A DNA stretch of 64,000 bases, from contig NZ_BMZI01000001.1 in assembly GCF_014652715.1 (NCBI RefSeq), positions 232,655 through 296,654 of the forward strand, read 5' to 3'. Numbering within the stretch: position 1 is the stretch's first letter; every line of letters begins with the position of its first letter. Under the pieces are notes generated by a model. That model was not told the DNA's origin. It was given only the letters and a program-made list of their open reading frames with translations, and made no database searches. Below, one piece after another: positions 17,691 to 26,990 of the stretch. This DNA comes from Salinicola rhizosphaerae. Lineage in GTDB: Bacteria; Pseudomonadota; Gammaproteobacteria; Pseudomonadales; Halomonadaceae. The translations under genes were made by a program, and so were the position numbers.

Positions 17691-18059
17691 CCGGCGATGT
17701 CGTAGCTGTCGATGCCGTGGCCGTTGAAGCGATAACGCAGGCGAGGGTCGGGTCAGTCCGGTCGTCATGGCGTGGCGAAGTGCGCACTTTGACCCGCCTC
17801 GTGACTGCCATTGCGTTCGAAGCGATATCGAAAGTCGCGAGAAAAGATGAATCGAAAATGAACTGTCAGGTTTTTTTGTCGTCATAGAGGGGCAGGCAGG
17901 AATCGGGATGTCTTGAATCGCCGACAGATGCCAGTCTGGCGCCGCCGATACCGGACGATTTCGCGGGTGGCCGTGAATCGCCGGTCGGATGGAATTCCCG
18001 AGACAGGTGCCATCATTCAACATGTGGCAAGCCGCAAGGCCGAGTGTGAGGGTGTGACT
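17691..18059. other. Unusually long rpoE-rseA spacer
   Basis: A 369-bp non-coding spacer. In Pseudomonas and Escherichia the sigma and anti-sigma genes are almost adjacent. It has an AT-rich end (17840-17885) containing a promoter-like site listed separately. No small gene with a good start is visible. Confidence 0.55.
17860..17886 (+). promoter_or_regulatory. Possible RpoE-type promoter for rseA
   Basis: GAACTG at 17860-17865, sixteen bases, then TCATA at 17882-17886. The -35 agrees with GAACTT in five of six positions and the spacing is exact. The -10 (TCTGA in the consensus) is only partly matched. It would lie about 165 bp before the rseA start. Confidence 0.4.
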
Positions 18060-18785
18060 ATGAAGCAGGTACATGAATCGTTCTCCGCGTTGATGGATAA
18101 CGAAGCCGATGAGTTCGATCTTCGCCGCGTACTCAAGACGATGAAGTCCTCGCCGGAGCAGAGCGAAACCTGGCGTCGCTATCATCTGGCGCGGAGCATG
18201 ATGCAGCGAGATCGGAGTGCGGTCGTGGATGCCGACATCTCGGCAGATGTCTTTGCGGCCATTGCTGACGAGCCTCGCCCCGAACCGCTTGCGACTGCCG
18301 AAGGCGGTAAACGGCACTCCTTTTCCTTCATGAAAGGGGCTTCAGTCGCCGCGGCCGTATCGCTCATGGTCATCTCTGGCGTTCAAGTCTATAACGGGCG
18401 TTTCGGCGGTGAGTCAGGGACATCCGATGTGGCGTCTACCCGTGATGGAACGGGCGCGGTCGCGAGCTTCGCCGATGCGACGCCTGCGATGGAGGGCGGC
18501 GCTACGCCGGCGTCGATGGAAGCGCCGGCGTCGGGCGGACTGCCGATGTTCAGCGTCGGCAGTGGTAACGGTGTTATGACGGTCAGCGAACCGGTGATGC
18601 AGCCGATGTTCTCCGGTGCCGGTTTCGGGGGTGGCGAGAGTACGCCGGAGCAGTCACCGGCACTGCAGGCGTATCTTCAGCATCGCGCCGGCGAAGCCAG
18701 TTATGACGGCGCCATGCCGTTGTTACGAAGCCCCGGTAACTTTGCCGGCCCGCTTCACCAAATCGACGCCTCCGGCACACCCTGA
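18060..18785 (+). CDS. rseA: Anti-sigma factor RseA/MucA
   Basis: A 241-residue inner-membrane anti-sigma factor that holds RpoE in check until cleaved by regulated proteolysis. The cytoplasmic N-terminal RseA domain is clear (ESFSALMDNEADEFDLRRVL, TWRRYHLARSMMQRD). A membrane helix spans about residues 92-110 (KGASVAAAVSLMVISGVQV), and a periplasmic tail of about 130 residues is rich in Gly, Ala, Ser and Met. The tail is where RseB/MucB would bind, yet no rseB follows. The ATG at 18060 is where homology begins, although the ribosome site (GAGGGTG) is mediocre. Confidence 0.9.
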   Translation: MKQVHESFSALMDNEADEFDLRRVLKTMKSSPEQSETWRRYHLARSMMQRDRSAVVDADISADVFAAIADEPRPEPLATAEGGKRHSFSFMKGASVAAAVSLMVISGVQVYNGRFGGESGTSDVASTRDGTGAVASFADATPAMEGGATPASMEAPASGGLPMFSVGSGNGVMTVSEPVMQPMFSGAGFGGGESTPEQSPALQAYLQHRAGEASYDGAMPLLRSPGNFAGPLHQIDASGTP

Positions 18786-18887
18786 GAGGCTCTCCGGGTC
18801 GGGGTGCATCGCGCCCGGCCCGAGCTTTGATTCCCCCCGCTTGCGCCGCCTTGTCCGCCGTCCAGGCGCTAGTCTGTCCCTGTTTTT

Positions 18888-18932
18888 CGCGTCAGGGGCC
18901 ATCGCATCAGGGACCGTCGTATCAGAGGCCTG
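18888..18932. repeat. Three imperfect 15-bp tandem repeats
   Basis: Units CGCGTCAGGGGCCAT, CGCATCAGGGACCGT and CGTATCAGAGGCCTG follow each other without gaps. They share a TCAG(G/A)G core. Confidence 0.6.
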
Positions 18933-19181
18933 AACCGATGGCTTCTCCGCAGCCAGTGCTAGCCAGAATGGCCGATCCGCGCCGACTTTCAACTACCGCT
19001 ATCCCCGCTGACACGCCACGTCTGGGTTATTCTTGATGGGTGATCTTGCGGCTGCCTCTCGGGTAACGGCCGATAGTCCTGTGCTGGCTCGAGCACGCTG
19101 CCTCAGCGTCGGCCGAATGCACTGATCGCGCGCTGGCGGGGGTGAACGGACATGATCAACAAAGAATCTTTACACTCCGTT

Positions 19182-19208
19182 GAACTCTTCAGGCTTTTCC
19201 GTATCAAT
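19182..19208 (+). promoter_or_regulatory. RpoE/AlgU-type promoter of mucD
   Basis: GAACTC at 19182-19187, a 16-base spacer, then TCAAT at 19204-19208. The spacing is exactly that of sigma-E promoters and the -35 differs from GAACTT at one position. It lies in front of a protease gene that belongs to the sigma-E regulon in other gammaproteobacteria, about 140 bases before the start codon. Confidence 0.65.
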
Positions 19209-19350
19209 GAAAGTGGTCGCCATGTAAGTGTCGAATGGCGCTGGCGGCTCATTGGTGCCTGGCAAGGTTCAATCGGTAGCGTTATCCCTTGCCTGCCTAT
19301 CTCTCAACGTTTGGCTCTCACGAGTCTTCATGTGGTGTCAGGAGTGTTTA

Positions 19351-20778
19351 ATGGAACGCATGACAAGATGGTTTGCGCCGTGGCTGCTAATGGCCTTCGC
19401 GCTGTTCGCCGTACAGACGGCGCAGGCCGCACAAACGCGCGATCTGCCGGACTTTACCCAACTGGTCAAACAGGCCGCTCCCGGCGTGGTCAACATCTCG
19501 ACGACCAGCACCGTCAGTGCCTCTGACGGCCCTTACGGTCAGCAGCAGATTCCGGAGATCTTTCGGCATTTCTTCGGCGATCAGATGCCGGAAATGCCCG
19601 GCATGCCCGGTGGCGACGAGGAGCGCAAGTCGCTCGGCTCCGGCTTTGTCATCCGCAAGGACGGCTACATCTTGACCAATGCCCATGTGGTCAAGGATGC
19701 CGACAAGATCATGGTGCGCCTCAACGATCGCCGTGAACTGCCGGCCAAGCTCGTCGGTTCGGACCCGCGTACCGATGTGGCGCTGCTGAAGGTCGACGCC
19801 AACGACCTGACCACGCTCAAGATCGGTGATTCCGATGACCTGCAAGTCGGCGAATGGGTGGCGGCGATCGGCTCGCCGTTCGGATTCGACCACTCGGTGA
19901 CCGCCGGCATCGTCAGTGCGATCAACCGCACGCTGCCGAGCGATACCTATGTGCCGTTCATCCAGACGGATGTGGCGATCAACCCGGGCAACTCGGGCGG
20001 TCCGCTGTTCAATCTCGATGGTCAGGTGGTCGGCATCAACTCGCAGATCTACACCCGAAGTGGGGGCTTCATGGGGCTCTCCTTTGCCATTCCGATCAGT
20101 GTTGCCATGAACGTGGCCGATCAGCTGCGTACGGAAGGTCATGTCAGCCGCGGTTGGCTTGGCGTGGTGATTCAGCCGGTTTCCAAAGATCTGGCCGAAT
20201 CGTTCGGTCTGGATGACACCGCCGGCGCGCTGGTTTCGGATGTCTCCGACGACAGCCCGGCCAAGAAAGCTGGCCTTCAGGCGGGTGATGTCATCATCAG
20301 CGCCGATGGCAACAAGATCGAAGACTCCACCACGCTGCCACGCCTCATCGGTAAAGTGGCGCCGGGTGACGATGTCAAGCTCAAGGTCATGCGCGGCGGT
20401 GATGAGCGCAGTATCGACGTGACCGTCGGTGATTGGCCGGAAAACCTGCAGGCGGATGGATCGCCGTCCAGCCCGTCGGCCGATGATCAGGGCAAACTGG
20501 GAATCGCGATCAGTGATCTGACCGATGATCAGAAGCAGCAGCTCGAGATCGACAACGGTGTGATGGTGCGTCGCGTCGATCCTCGCGGTGCCGCGGCAGC
20601 CGCCGGCATTCAGCCGGGCGATGTCATCGTCAGCTTCGATCAGAAAGCCGTCGACAGCGCCGATCAGCTGATCGACGCGGTCAAGAACGCCGACGAGGAT
20701 CGCGCGATCCCCGTGCGTATCATGCGTGACGGCAATTCGCTGTTCGTGGCGCTGCGCCTCAAAGCGAAGGATGACTGA
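19351..20778 (+). CDS. mucD: Periplasmic serine protease MucD/DegP (Do-like)
   Basis: A 475-residue HtrA protease/chaperone that degrades misfolded periplasmic proteins. The signal peptide (FAPWLLMAFALFAVQTAQA) is cleaved near residue 26. The catalytic triad is His112 (TNAHVVKD), Asp142 (DPRTDVALLKV) and Ser215 (NPGNSGGPLFN). Two PDZ domains follow (RGWLGVVIQPVS onward, and GKLGIAISDLT to the end). Start chosen at 19351 for its AGGAG and the signal peptide. It follows the rpoE-rseA genes, as mucD does in Pseudomonas, and has its own sigma-E-type promoter. Confidence 0.94.
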   Translation: MERMTRWFAPWLLMAFALFAVQTAQAAQTRDLPDFTQLVKQAAPGVVNISTTSTVSASDGPYGQQQIPEIFRHFFGDQMPEMPGMPGGDEERKSLGSGFVIRKDGYILTNAHVVKDADKIMVRLNDRRELPAKLVGSDPRTDVALLKVDANDLTTLKIGDSDDLQVGEWVAAIGSPFGFDHSVTAGIVSAINRTLPSDTYVPFIQTDVAINPGNSGGPLFNLDGQVVGINSQIYTRSGGFMGLSFAIPISVAMNVADQLRTEGHVSRGWLGVVIQPVSKDLAESFGLDDTAGALVSDVSDDSPAKKAGLQAGDVIISADGNKIEDSTTLPRLIGKVAPGDDVKLKVMRGGDERSIDVTVGDWPENLQADGSPSSPSADDQGKLGIAISDLTDDQKQQLEIDNGVMVRRVDPRGAAAAAGIQPGDVIVSFDQKAVDSADQLIDAVKNADEDRAIPVRIMRDGNSLFVALRLKAKDD

Positions 20779-20830
20779 TCGCTTCGCGTGACAGCCAATT
20801 CATCACGAACCGGCCCTCCGGTTCGCCCTG

Positions 20831-20860
20831 CAGCCCCGCTTCGGCGGGGCTGTTTCGATC
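20831..20860 (+). terminator. Intrinsic terminator of mucD
   Basis: A perfect 9-bp stem (CAGCCCCGC / GCGGGGCTG) with a TTCG tetraloop is followed by a short T-run (TTTCGATCTT). It separates mucD from lepA. Confidence 0.85.
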
Positions 20861-20997
20861 TTGAGCATGCCGAGCGCCGCCGTTGCTGTCCATGATCAGG
20901 GCATGTCGGTACAATGCGCCTCAATCGACATTCCACCGCGCGGTCCCGCACGTCCCATGAGCGGCATCAGGCGCGCGCTAAGACCGGTAAGGTTTCA

Positions 20998-22815
20998 ATG
21001 GCAGACGCTGAAAGCAACGAGCAACTGAAGTACATCCGCAACTTCTCGATCATCGCCCATATCGATCACGGCAAATCCACGCTGGCCGATCGCATCATCC
21101 AGTTCTGCGGCGGGTTGACCGATCGCGAATTGAAAGAGCAGGTGCTGGATTCGATGGATCTCGAGCGCGAGCGCGGGATCACCATCAAGGCGCAGTCGGT
21201 GACGCTGGATTACCAGGCGCAGGATGGTCACACCTACCAGCTCAACTTCATCGATACACCCGGACACGTCGACTTCTCCTACGAGGTCTCGCGTTCGCTG
21301 TATGCCTGTGAAGGGGCGCTGCTGGTGGTCGATGCCGCCCAGGGCGTCGAGGCGCAGTCGGTTGCCAACTGCTACACCGCGATCGAGCAGAATCTGGAAG
21401 TGCTGCCGGTGCTCAACAAGATGGATCTGCCGCAGGCCGACCCTGCCAAGGTCGCCCACGAGATCGAGGAGATCATCGGGCTGGAGGCGCACGATGCCGT
21501 CCAGGTGTCGGCCAAGAGCGGTCTCAACATCGACCAGTTGCTCGAGCGACTGGTACGTGACATTCCGCCGCCCAAGGGCGATCGCGAGGGCAACCTGCAG
21601 GCGCTGATCATCGACTCCTGGTTCGACAACTACCAAGGCGTTGTCTCCCTGGTAAGGCTTTTCGACGGTACGCTCAAGAAGGGCGACAAGATCCACATGA
21701 AGTCGACGGGTCGCGATTGGGAAGTGACCGATATCGGTTATTTCACGCCCAAGCAGCACTCCAGCGGCATCCTGCGGGCGGGGGAAGTCGGCTTCGTGAT
21801 CGCCGGCATCAAGGACATTCACGGCGCGCCGGTGGGCGATACCATCACTCACGCCAAGACCAAGGATGTCGCTCGCCTGCCCGGGTTCCAGAAGGTCAAG
21901 CCGCAAGTCTACGCCGGCATGTTCCCGGTCAGCTCCGACGACTACGAGGACTTTCGCGACGCCCTCGAGAAGCTGGCACTCAACGACGCCTCGCTCGATT
22001 ACGTGCCGGAGAACTCCGACGCCCTCGGGTTCGGCTTCCGGGTCGGCTTCCTGGGCACGCTGCACATGGAGATCATCCAGGAGCGTCTGGAGCGTGAGTA
22101 CGATCTCGATCTGCTGACCACGGCGCCGACCGTCATCTACGAGCTGCTGATGGACGATGGCGAGGTACGCTACATCTCGAACCCGTCGAAGCTGCCGGAT
22201 TTCGCCAACGTCGACGAGATGCGCGAGCCGATCGTGCGCGCCAATATCCTGGTGCCCCAGGAGTTCGTCGGCAACGTCATCAGCGAGTGCGTCAACCGTC
22301 GTGGCGTGCAGCTCGACATGCAGGTGCTCGGCAACCAGATGCAGCTGGTCTACGAGCTGCCGATGGCCGAAGTGGTGATGGATTTCTTCGACCGTCTCAA
22401 GTCGATCTCCAAGGGGTATGCCTCGCTCGACTACAGCTTCGAGCGCTTCGAGGCGGCCAAGCTGGTGCGGCTCGATATTCTCATCAACGGTGACCGGGTC
22501 GATGCGCTGGCGCTGATCATCCACCGCGACCACGCGCATTCGCGAGGACGCATCCTGGTCGAGAAGATGAAAGAGCTGATTCCCCGCCAGATGTTCGACG
22601 TGGCCGTCCAGGCAGCGATAGGCGGCCATGTCGTGGCGCGCTCCACGGTCAAGGCACTGCGCAAGAACGTGACCGCCAAGTGCTACGGCGGCGACGTGAC
22701 CCGCAAGAAGAAACTGCTGGAGAAGCAGAAAGCCGGCAAGAAGCGCATGAAGCAGGTGGGGCGTGTCGAGATTCCCCAGGATGCGTTTCTGGCCGTCCTC
22801 AAAGTGAACGAGTAG
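20998..22815 (+). CDS. lepA: Elongation factor 4 (LepA), ribosomal back-translocase GTPase
   Basis: A 605-residue translational GTPase acting on stalled or mistranslocated ribosomes and in 30S maturation. G1 is AHIDHGKST near residue 20, G2/G3 ERERGITI and [10 protein letters not shown], and G4 NKMDLP. Domain II and EF-G-like domains follow, and the LepA-specific C-terminal domain ends with [36 protein letters not shown] and [10 protein letters not shown] chose the ATG at 20998, where family homology begins; a longer frame reaches upstream. It is followed by lepB after 12 bp, the classical lep operon. Confidence 0.97.
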   Translation: MADAESNEQLKYIRNFSIIAHIDHGKSTLADRIIQFCGGLTDRELKEQVLDSMDLERERGITIKAQSVTLDYQAQDGHTYQLNFIDTPGHVDFSYEVSRSLYACEGALLVVDAAQGVEAQSVANCYTAIEQNLEVLPVLNKMDLPQADPAKVAHEIEEIIGLEAHDAVQVSAKSGLNIDQLLERLVRDIPPPKGDREGNLQALIIDSWFDNYQGVVSLVRLFDGTLKKGDKIHMKSTGRDWEVTDIGYFTPKQHSSGILRAGEVGFVIAGIKDIHGAPVGDTITHAKTKDVARLPGFQKVKPQVYAGMFPVSSDDYEDFRDALEKLALNDASLDYVPENSDALGFGFRVGFLGTLHMEIIQERLEREYDLDLLTTAPTVIYELLMDDGEVRYISNPSKLPDFANVDEMREPIVRANILVPQEFVGNVISECVNRRGVQLDMQVLGNQMQLVYELPMAEVVMDFFDRLKSISKGYASLDYSFERFEAAKLVRLDILINGDRVDALALIIHRDHAHSRGRILVEKMKELIPRQMFDVAVQAAIGGHVVARSTVKALRKNVTAKCYGGDVTRKKKLLEKQKAGKKRMKQVGRVEIPQDAFLAVLKVNE

Positions 22816-22827
22816 GAACTACGTCCG

Positions 22828-23628
22828 ATGGATTTTTCATTGTTACTGGTGTTGGCAGTTGCCATCACGGGGCTTGTCTGGTTACTCGACAGCCTGTTCT
22901 GGCGCCGCGGCCGTCGTCAACGCCAGCGCGCCGCCGCCGAGTCTCGGGGCGAGGACGCGGCGGCGGCCAAATCGTCGACCTACAAGGATCCCTGGCCGGT
23001 CGATTACGCGCGCTCCTTTTTCCCCGTGCTGCTGGTGGTATTGATCCTGCGCAGCTTCGTTATCGAGCCGTTCCAGATTCCCTCCGGCTCCATGCGGCCA
23101 ACGCTTGAAGTAGGCGATTTCATCCTGGTGAACAAGTTTGCTTACGGCCTGCGCCTGCCGGTCACCAATACCGAGATTGCGGATGTGGGCAAGCCCGAAC
23201 GAGGTGACGTCATGGTCTTTCGTTTCCCGCGCGATCCGTCGGTCAATTTCATCAAGCGTGTCATCGGTCTGCCGGGAGATCACATCCGTTACGAGAACAA
23301 GCAGCTCTACGTCAACGGCAAGCCGGTGCCGAAATCGATGATCGACGACAGCCCCGCCGAGGCGCCGGAAGAGGAGCTCTTCGACGAGCAGCTCGGTGAC
23401 GTCACGCATCATATCTTCAACAATCCGCAGAGCCCGGGACCGCAGATGCGAGAGATCGTCGTGCCCGATCATGAATATTTCATGATGGGCGACAACCGCG
23501 ATCACTCCAACGACAGCCGCTACTGGGGCTTCGTGCCGGAGAAGAATATCGTCGGCAAGGCGTTCGCGGTCTGGATGCATTGGGACGGTGGGCTGCCTAG
23601 CTTCAGCACGGTACGCCAGATAGACTGA
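22828..23628 (+). CDS. lepB: Signal peptidase I
   Basis: A 266-residue inner-membrane endopeptidase that removes signal peptides. An N-terminal helix (FSLLLVLAVAITGLVWLLDSLF) and a second membrane segment (FFPVLLVVLILRSFVI) precede the catalytic domain. The Ser-Lys dyad is Ser88 in IPSGSMRPTL and Lys143 in FIKRVIGLPGD. The conserved box GDNRDHSNDSRYWGFVP lies near the C-terminus. Co-transcribed with lepA. Confidence 0.96.
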   Translation: MDFSLLLVLAVAITGLVWLLDSLFWRRGRRQRQRAAAESRGEDAAAAKSSTYKDPWPVDYARSFFPVLLVVLILRSFVIEPFQIPSGSMRPTLEVGDFILVNKFAYGLRLPVTNTEIADVGKPERGDVMVFRFPRDPSVNFIKRVIGLPGDHIRYENKQLYVNGKPVPKSMIDDSPAEAPEEELFDEQLGDVTHHIFNNPQSPGPQMREIVVPDHEYFMMGDNRDHSNDSRYWGFVPEKNIVGKAFAVWMHWDGGLPSFSTVRQID

Positions 23629-23710
23629 GTTTCGACACCGGCCTCGTCAGGAAGGCGCGCAGGGCTTGACCCGGCGGCGCCTTACTGGACAGGGCCATTA
23701 TGGCCTATCC

Positions 23711-23745
23711 CACGGCGGGCGTCGGGTTCACCCGCGTCCGCCGTG
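23711..23745 (+). promoter_or_regulatory. Strong hairpin in the rnc leader
   Basis: CACGGCGG at 23711-23718 pairs perfectly with CCGCCGTG at 23738-23745, and CGGGT/ACCCG pair inside with a two-base loop, giving a nearly continuous 35-nt double-stranded rod. It ends 53 bases before the chosen rnc start. It could be an RNase III cleavage site for autoregulation, as in E. coli rnc, or a terminator/attenuator (it is followed by GTTTCGG, a poor T-run). Confidence 0.5.
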
Positions 23746-23798
23746 TTTCGGTAAAGCCTTATACAATAGAATCGAACATAACGATCAATGGGAATGAC

Positions 23799-24494
23799 GT
23801 GAGTGATCCTCTACTGGGCTTCAGTCGGCGTATCGGGCATGAATTTCGCGATGCCAGCCTGCTGGAACTTGCCCTGACCCACCGTAGCGTCGGTGGCTCC
23901 AACAACGAGCGACTCGAGTTCCTCGGCGACTCGATCGTCAACTTCGTCATCGGTGAAGCGCTGTTCAAGCGGTTCCCGGTGGCTCGCGAAGGCCAGCTCT
24001 CGCGGCTCCGCGCCGGGCTGGTCAAGGGGCAGACGCTGGCCGTGGTGGCGCGCGAGTTCGAGCTGGGCGAGTGTCTGCGTCTGGGCTCCGGCGAGATGAA
24101 GAGCGGCGGGCATCGTCGTGATTCGATTCTGGCCGATGCGCTCGAGGCCGTGATCGGGGCGATCTACCTGGATGCCGGCATGGACGTGGCGCGTAGCCGG
24201 GTGCTGGCGTGGTTCGGTACCCGTCTCGAATCGATCGATCTGCACAACACGCAGAAGGACCCGAAAACGCGGCTGCAGGAGTTCCTGCAATCGCGCCAGC
24301 AGGCACTGCCGCGCTACGAGGTGATCTCCATCGAAGGCGAGGCTCATGCACAGACCTTCAGTGTCGAGTGCCATGTCGCGATGCTGGGTGACGAGCCCAC
24401 ACTGGGGGAAGGCGCCAGCCGGCGCATTGCCGAGCAGCAGGCGGCAGAACTGGCATTGGCCAAAATCGAACCATCGAAGGGCAAGCGCGGATGA
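23799..24494 (+). CDS. rnc: Ribonuclease III
   Basis: A 231-residue double-strand-specific endoribonuclease for rRNA and mRNA processing. The endonuclease domain contains the signature [20 protein letters not shown] (metal-binding Glu and Asp) and [13 protein letters not shown] (second Asp/Glu pair). The dsRNA-binding domain runs from [20 protein letters not shown] to the end. I chose GTG at 23799 ([16 protein letters not shown]) because it gives the family's normal length and has GGGA upstream. An ATG at 23700 in the same frame would add 33 unrelated residues encoded by the leader hairpin. It overlaps era by 4 bp. Confidence 0.93.
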   Translation: MSDPLLGFSRRIGHEFRDASLLELALTHRSVGGSNNERLEFLGDSIVNFVIGEALFKRFPVAREGQLSRLRAGLVKGQTLAVVAREFELGECLRLGSGEMKSGGHRRDSILADALEAVIGAIYLDAGMDVARSRVLAWFGTRLESIDLHNTQKDPKTRLQEFLQSRQQALPRYEVISIEGEAHAQTFSVECHVAMLGDEPTLGEGASRRIAEQQAAELALAKIEPSKGKRG

Positions 24495-25390
24495 CACAAC
24501 GTTGTGGTTTCGTCGCCATCGTCGGGCGGCCCAATGTGGGCAAGTCGACGCTCATGAACCGCATTCTCGGGCAGAAGATCTCGATCACATCCCGGCGGCC
24601 GCAGACGACACGTCACCAGATCATGGGGATCAAGACGGACGACGAGAATCAGTTCATCTACGTCGATACGCCCGGCATGCACATCGAGAGCCGGGATCGC
24701 AACAAGGCGATCAACCGGTTCATGAATCAGGCCGCGTCTCAGGCGCTGCGGGATGTCGATTGCGTGGTGTTTCTCGTCGATCGCACGCGCTGGACCGAGG
24801 AAGACCAGATCGTGCTCGACAAGCTCGTTCACGTCGAAGCGCCCGTCATCCTGGCGGTGAACAAGGTCGACTGGCTCGAGGACAAGGCTACGCTGCTGCC
24901 GTGGCTGGAGTCGCTTTCTGCCAGGCGTGATTTTGCCGCCATCCTGCCGATCTCTGCCAAGCACGGTACCAATGTGCCGGAACTCGAGCAGGAAGTGGCC
25001 AAGCATCTGCCGGAAAGCGTGCACTACTTCCCCGACGATCAGATCACCGACAAGAGCCAGCGGTTTCTGGCCGCGGAGCTGGTGCGCGAGAAGGTCATGC
25101 GTCAGCTCGGCGACGAGCTGCCGTACCAGATGACGGTCGAGATCGAGGAGTTTCGCGACGAGGGCAAGGTGATTCACATCAGCGCGCTGATGCTCGTCGA
25201 GCGTCAGGGCCAGAAGAAGATCCTGATCGGTGACAAGGGCGACCGGATCAAGAAGATCGGCATCGAGGCGCGCCAGGAGATGGAGCGGGCCTTCGACAGC
25301 AAAGTGATGCTCAATCTGTGGGTCAAGGTGAAGCGCGGCTGGTCCGATGACGACCGCGCGCTCAAGAGTCTCGGTTACGACCTCGAATGA
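24491..25390 (+). CDS. era: GTPase Era
   Basis: A 299-residue GTPase that binds 16S rRNA and helps 30S assembly. G1 is GRPNVGKST at about residue 12, the effector loop is [14 protein letters not shown]3 is DTPGM and G4 is NKVD. The C-terminal KH domain is seen in [21 protein letters not shown]. The start overlaps the rnc stop (ATGA), so the two are translationally coupled. Confidence 0.97.
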   Translation: MTQRCGFVAIVGRPNVGKSTLMNRILGQKISITSRRPQTTRHQIMGIKTDDENQFIYVDTPGMHIESRDRNKAINRFMNQAASQALRDVDCVVFLVDRTRWTEEDQIVLDKLVHVEAPVILAVNKVDWLEDKATLLPWLESLSARRDFAAILPISAKHGTNVPELEQEVAKHLPESVHYFPDDQITDKSQRFLAAELVREKVMRQLGDELPYQMTVEIEEFRDEGKVIHISALMLVERQGQKKILIGDKGDRIKKIGIEARQEMERAFDSKVMLNLWVKVKRGWSDDDRALKSLGYDLE

Positions 25391-25432
25391 TGCCGATGAT
25401 TCACGCCCGCTGAGCGAATCGAGTCCAACCTG

Positions 25433-26140
25433 ATGCAACCGCAGCCGGCCTATCTTCTGCACCGACGCCCCTATCGCGAGACCAGTGCCCTGGTCGACGT
25501 GATCACGCTCGAGCACGGCCACATCCGGGCCGTGGCCCAGGGCGTCCAGCGCTCGGGCAGCAAGTCGCGCAGCAAGTTGCAGCCCTTCTCGCCGCTGCAT
25601 TTGACCTGGGTGGGAGAGGGCGACCTCAAGCGTCTGCGCATGATGGAGACGACGCAGAGTGCCGTGTTACTGGCCGGCGAAGGGCTGCTCTGCGGTCTCT
25701 ACGCCAATGAGCTGATGACGCGAGCCCTGCCGGTCGGTCTACCCGTGAGCGAGCTTTTCGCCATTTACGCCTGGGCGATCGAGCGGCTGACCCGGCCGGC
25801 ACTCCGCGCGCCGACGCTGCGGCGTCTCGAGATCACTTTGCTGGAAGCGCTGGATGCCGAACCGGTCTTTCTCGACACACATGACCGACCGCTCGACCCG
25901 AGCGCCCATTACGGTTACCTGGCGGCGCCACGGCGCTTCCAGGCCGTCGCGGCTGATCTACCCGGGTGGGATGGTCGCAGCCTCAAGCTGTTGGCCCGAG
26001 GCGACTGGGACTCTCCGGGGCTTGCCGGCCTGAGCAAGGCGCTGACCCGCGCCGCGTTGGCGCCACTGATCGGATCGCAGCCGCTACGTTCGCGCGAGTT
26101 GATGCAGCGCCTCGCCGCCCGACGCCATGGTGAGCGCTGA
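25433..26140 (+). CDS. recO: DNA repair protein RecO
   Basis: A 235-residue recombination mediator that with RecR loads RecA on SSB-coated DNA (RecFOR pathway). The N-terminal OB fold begins [20 protein letters not shown], with [19 protein letters not shown] next. The rest is the helical RecO C-domain ([32 protein letters not shown]). The zinc-binding cysteines of some bacterial RecO proteins are absent, as in E. coli RecO. It lies between era and pdxJ, as in most gammaproteobacteria. Confidence 0.92.
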   Translation: MQPQPAYLLHRRPYRETSALVDVITLEHGHIRAVAQGVQRSGSKSRSKLQPFSPLHLTWVGEGDLKRLRMMETTQSAVLLAGEGLLCGLYANELMTRALPVGLPVSELFAIYAWAIERLTRPALRAPTLRRLEITLLEALDAEPVFLDTHDRPLDPSAHYGYLAAPRRFQAVAADLPGWDGRSLKLLARGDWDSPGLAGLSKALTRAALAPLIGSQPLRSRELMQRLAARRHGER

Positions 26141-26189
26141 GCTGTCAATCCGCCACGTACCGTCAATATATTTCAAAAGGACCCGAAAC

Positions 26190-26972
26190 ATGATCGCGAC
26201 CCGAATTCAGCTGGGCGTCAACATCGATCACGTCGCCACGCTCCGCCAGGCGCGCGGCACGCGCTATCCCGATCCGGTCCAGGCGGCGCTGCTTGCCGAA
26301 GAGGCCGGGGCCGACGGGATCACGCTGCACCTGCGCGAGGATCGGCGACATATCCAGGAGCGCGATGTGGAGCTGATCGCCGCGGTGCTGAACACGCGCA
26401 TGAACCTGGAGATGGCGGTCACCGAGGAGATGATCGCACTGGCCGAGCGCGTCAGGCCCGCCGACGTCTGTCTGGTACCGGAAAAACGCGAGGAGCTGAC
26501 CACCGAGGGCGGGCTCGACGTCATTGCCGGCCGCGAGGCGATCGCCGAGGCCTGCAGGCGGTTGGCGGCAGCGGGAAGCCGCGTGTCGCTGTTCATCGAC
26601 CCCGAGCCCGCCCAGATTCAGGCCGCGTTCGAGGCCGGTGCGCCGGTCGTCGAACTGCACACAGGGGCCTTCGCGGAGGCGACAGGCAGCGATCAAGACG
26701 TCGAGTACGAGCGCCTGGCGGCAGCGGCGGAGTTTGCCGCCGAGCTGGGCCTCGTCGTCAACGCAGGCCATGGCCTGCATTACCATAACGTCGAAGCGGT
26801 CGCGGCGATTCCGGGGCTTCATGAACTCAACATCGGTCACGGTATCATCGCCAGAGCGCTTTTCGTCGGGCTTAAGGAGGCGGTCGTAGAGATGAAGCGA
26901 TTGATGATCGCCGGGCAGGAGTCCGGGCTACTGGCACAGATCGAGACGTTTGATCACGACCACGACCACTGA
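26190..26972 (+). CDS. pdxJ: Pyridoxine 5'-phosphate synthase
   Basis: A 260-residue TIM-barrel enzyme that condenses 1-deoxyxylulose 5-phosphate with the PdxA product to form pyridoxine 5'-phosphate (vitamin B6). Family marks are [17 protein letters not shown] at the start, [35 protein letters not shown] and [13 protein letters not shown], with [17 protein letters not shown] near the end. I chose the ATG at 26190 with AAAAGGA upstream; the 5' end of the longer frame overlaps recO and has no homology. It is the last gene of the lep-rnc cluster. Confidence 0.96.
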   Translation: MIATRIQLGVNIDHVATLRQARGTRYPDPVQAALLAEEAGADGITLHLREDRRHIQERDVELIAAVLNTRMNLEMAVTEEMIALAERVRPADVCLVPEKREELTTEGGLDVIAGREAIAEACRRLAAAGSRVSLFIDPEPAQIQAAFEAGAPVVELHTGAFAEATGSDQDVEYERLAAAAEFAAELGLVVNAGHGLHYHNVEAVAAIPGLHELNIGHGIIARALFVGLKEAVVEMKRLMIAGQESGLLAQIETFDHDHDH

Positions 26973-26990
26973 TCGCGTTCGACGAGCGCG

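Larger units (their letters stand above)
18786..19350. other. 565-bp region between rseA and mucD, no rseB/mucB
   Basis: The largest gene-free stretch of the window. It contains a threefold imperfect 15-bp tandem repeat (18888-18932) and a good RpoE-type promoter (19182-19208) followed by a 140-base leader of mucD. A 69-codon frame at 18827-19036 reads through the repeat, but nothing supports it as a gene. Pseudomonas has mucB and mucC at this place. Confidence 0.6.

Noticed and set aside
19269..19281. ops-like sequence (CGGTAGCGTT) in the mucD leader, a possible RfaH recruitment site
   Set aside because: It matches only part of the twelve-base ops element (GGCGGTAGCGTG), similar partial matches occur elsewhere in this GC-rich window (for example near 59923-59934 and 44831-44842), and mucD is not a long cell-surface operon.
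20995..22629. 544-codon frame opposite lepA
   Set aside because: Mirror of the lepA reading frame caused by high third-position GC; lepA has every motif of its family.
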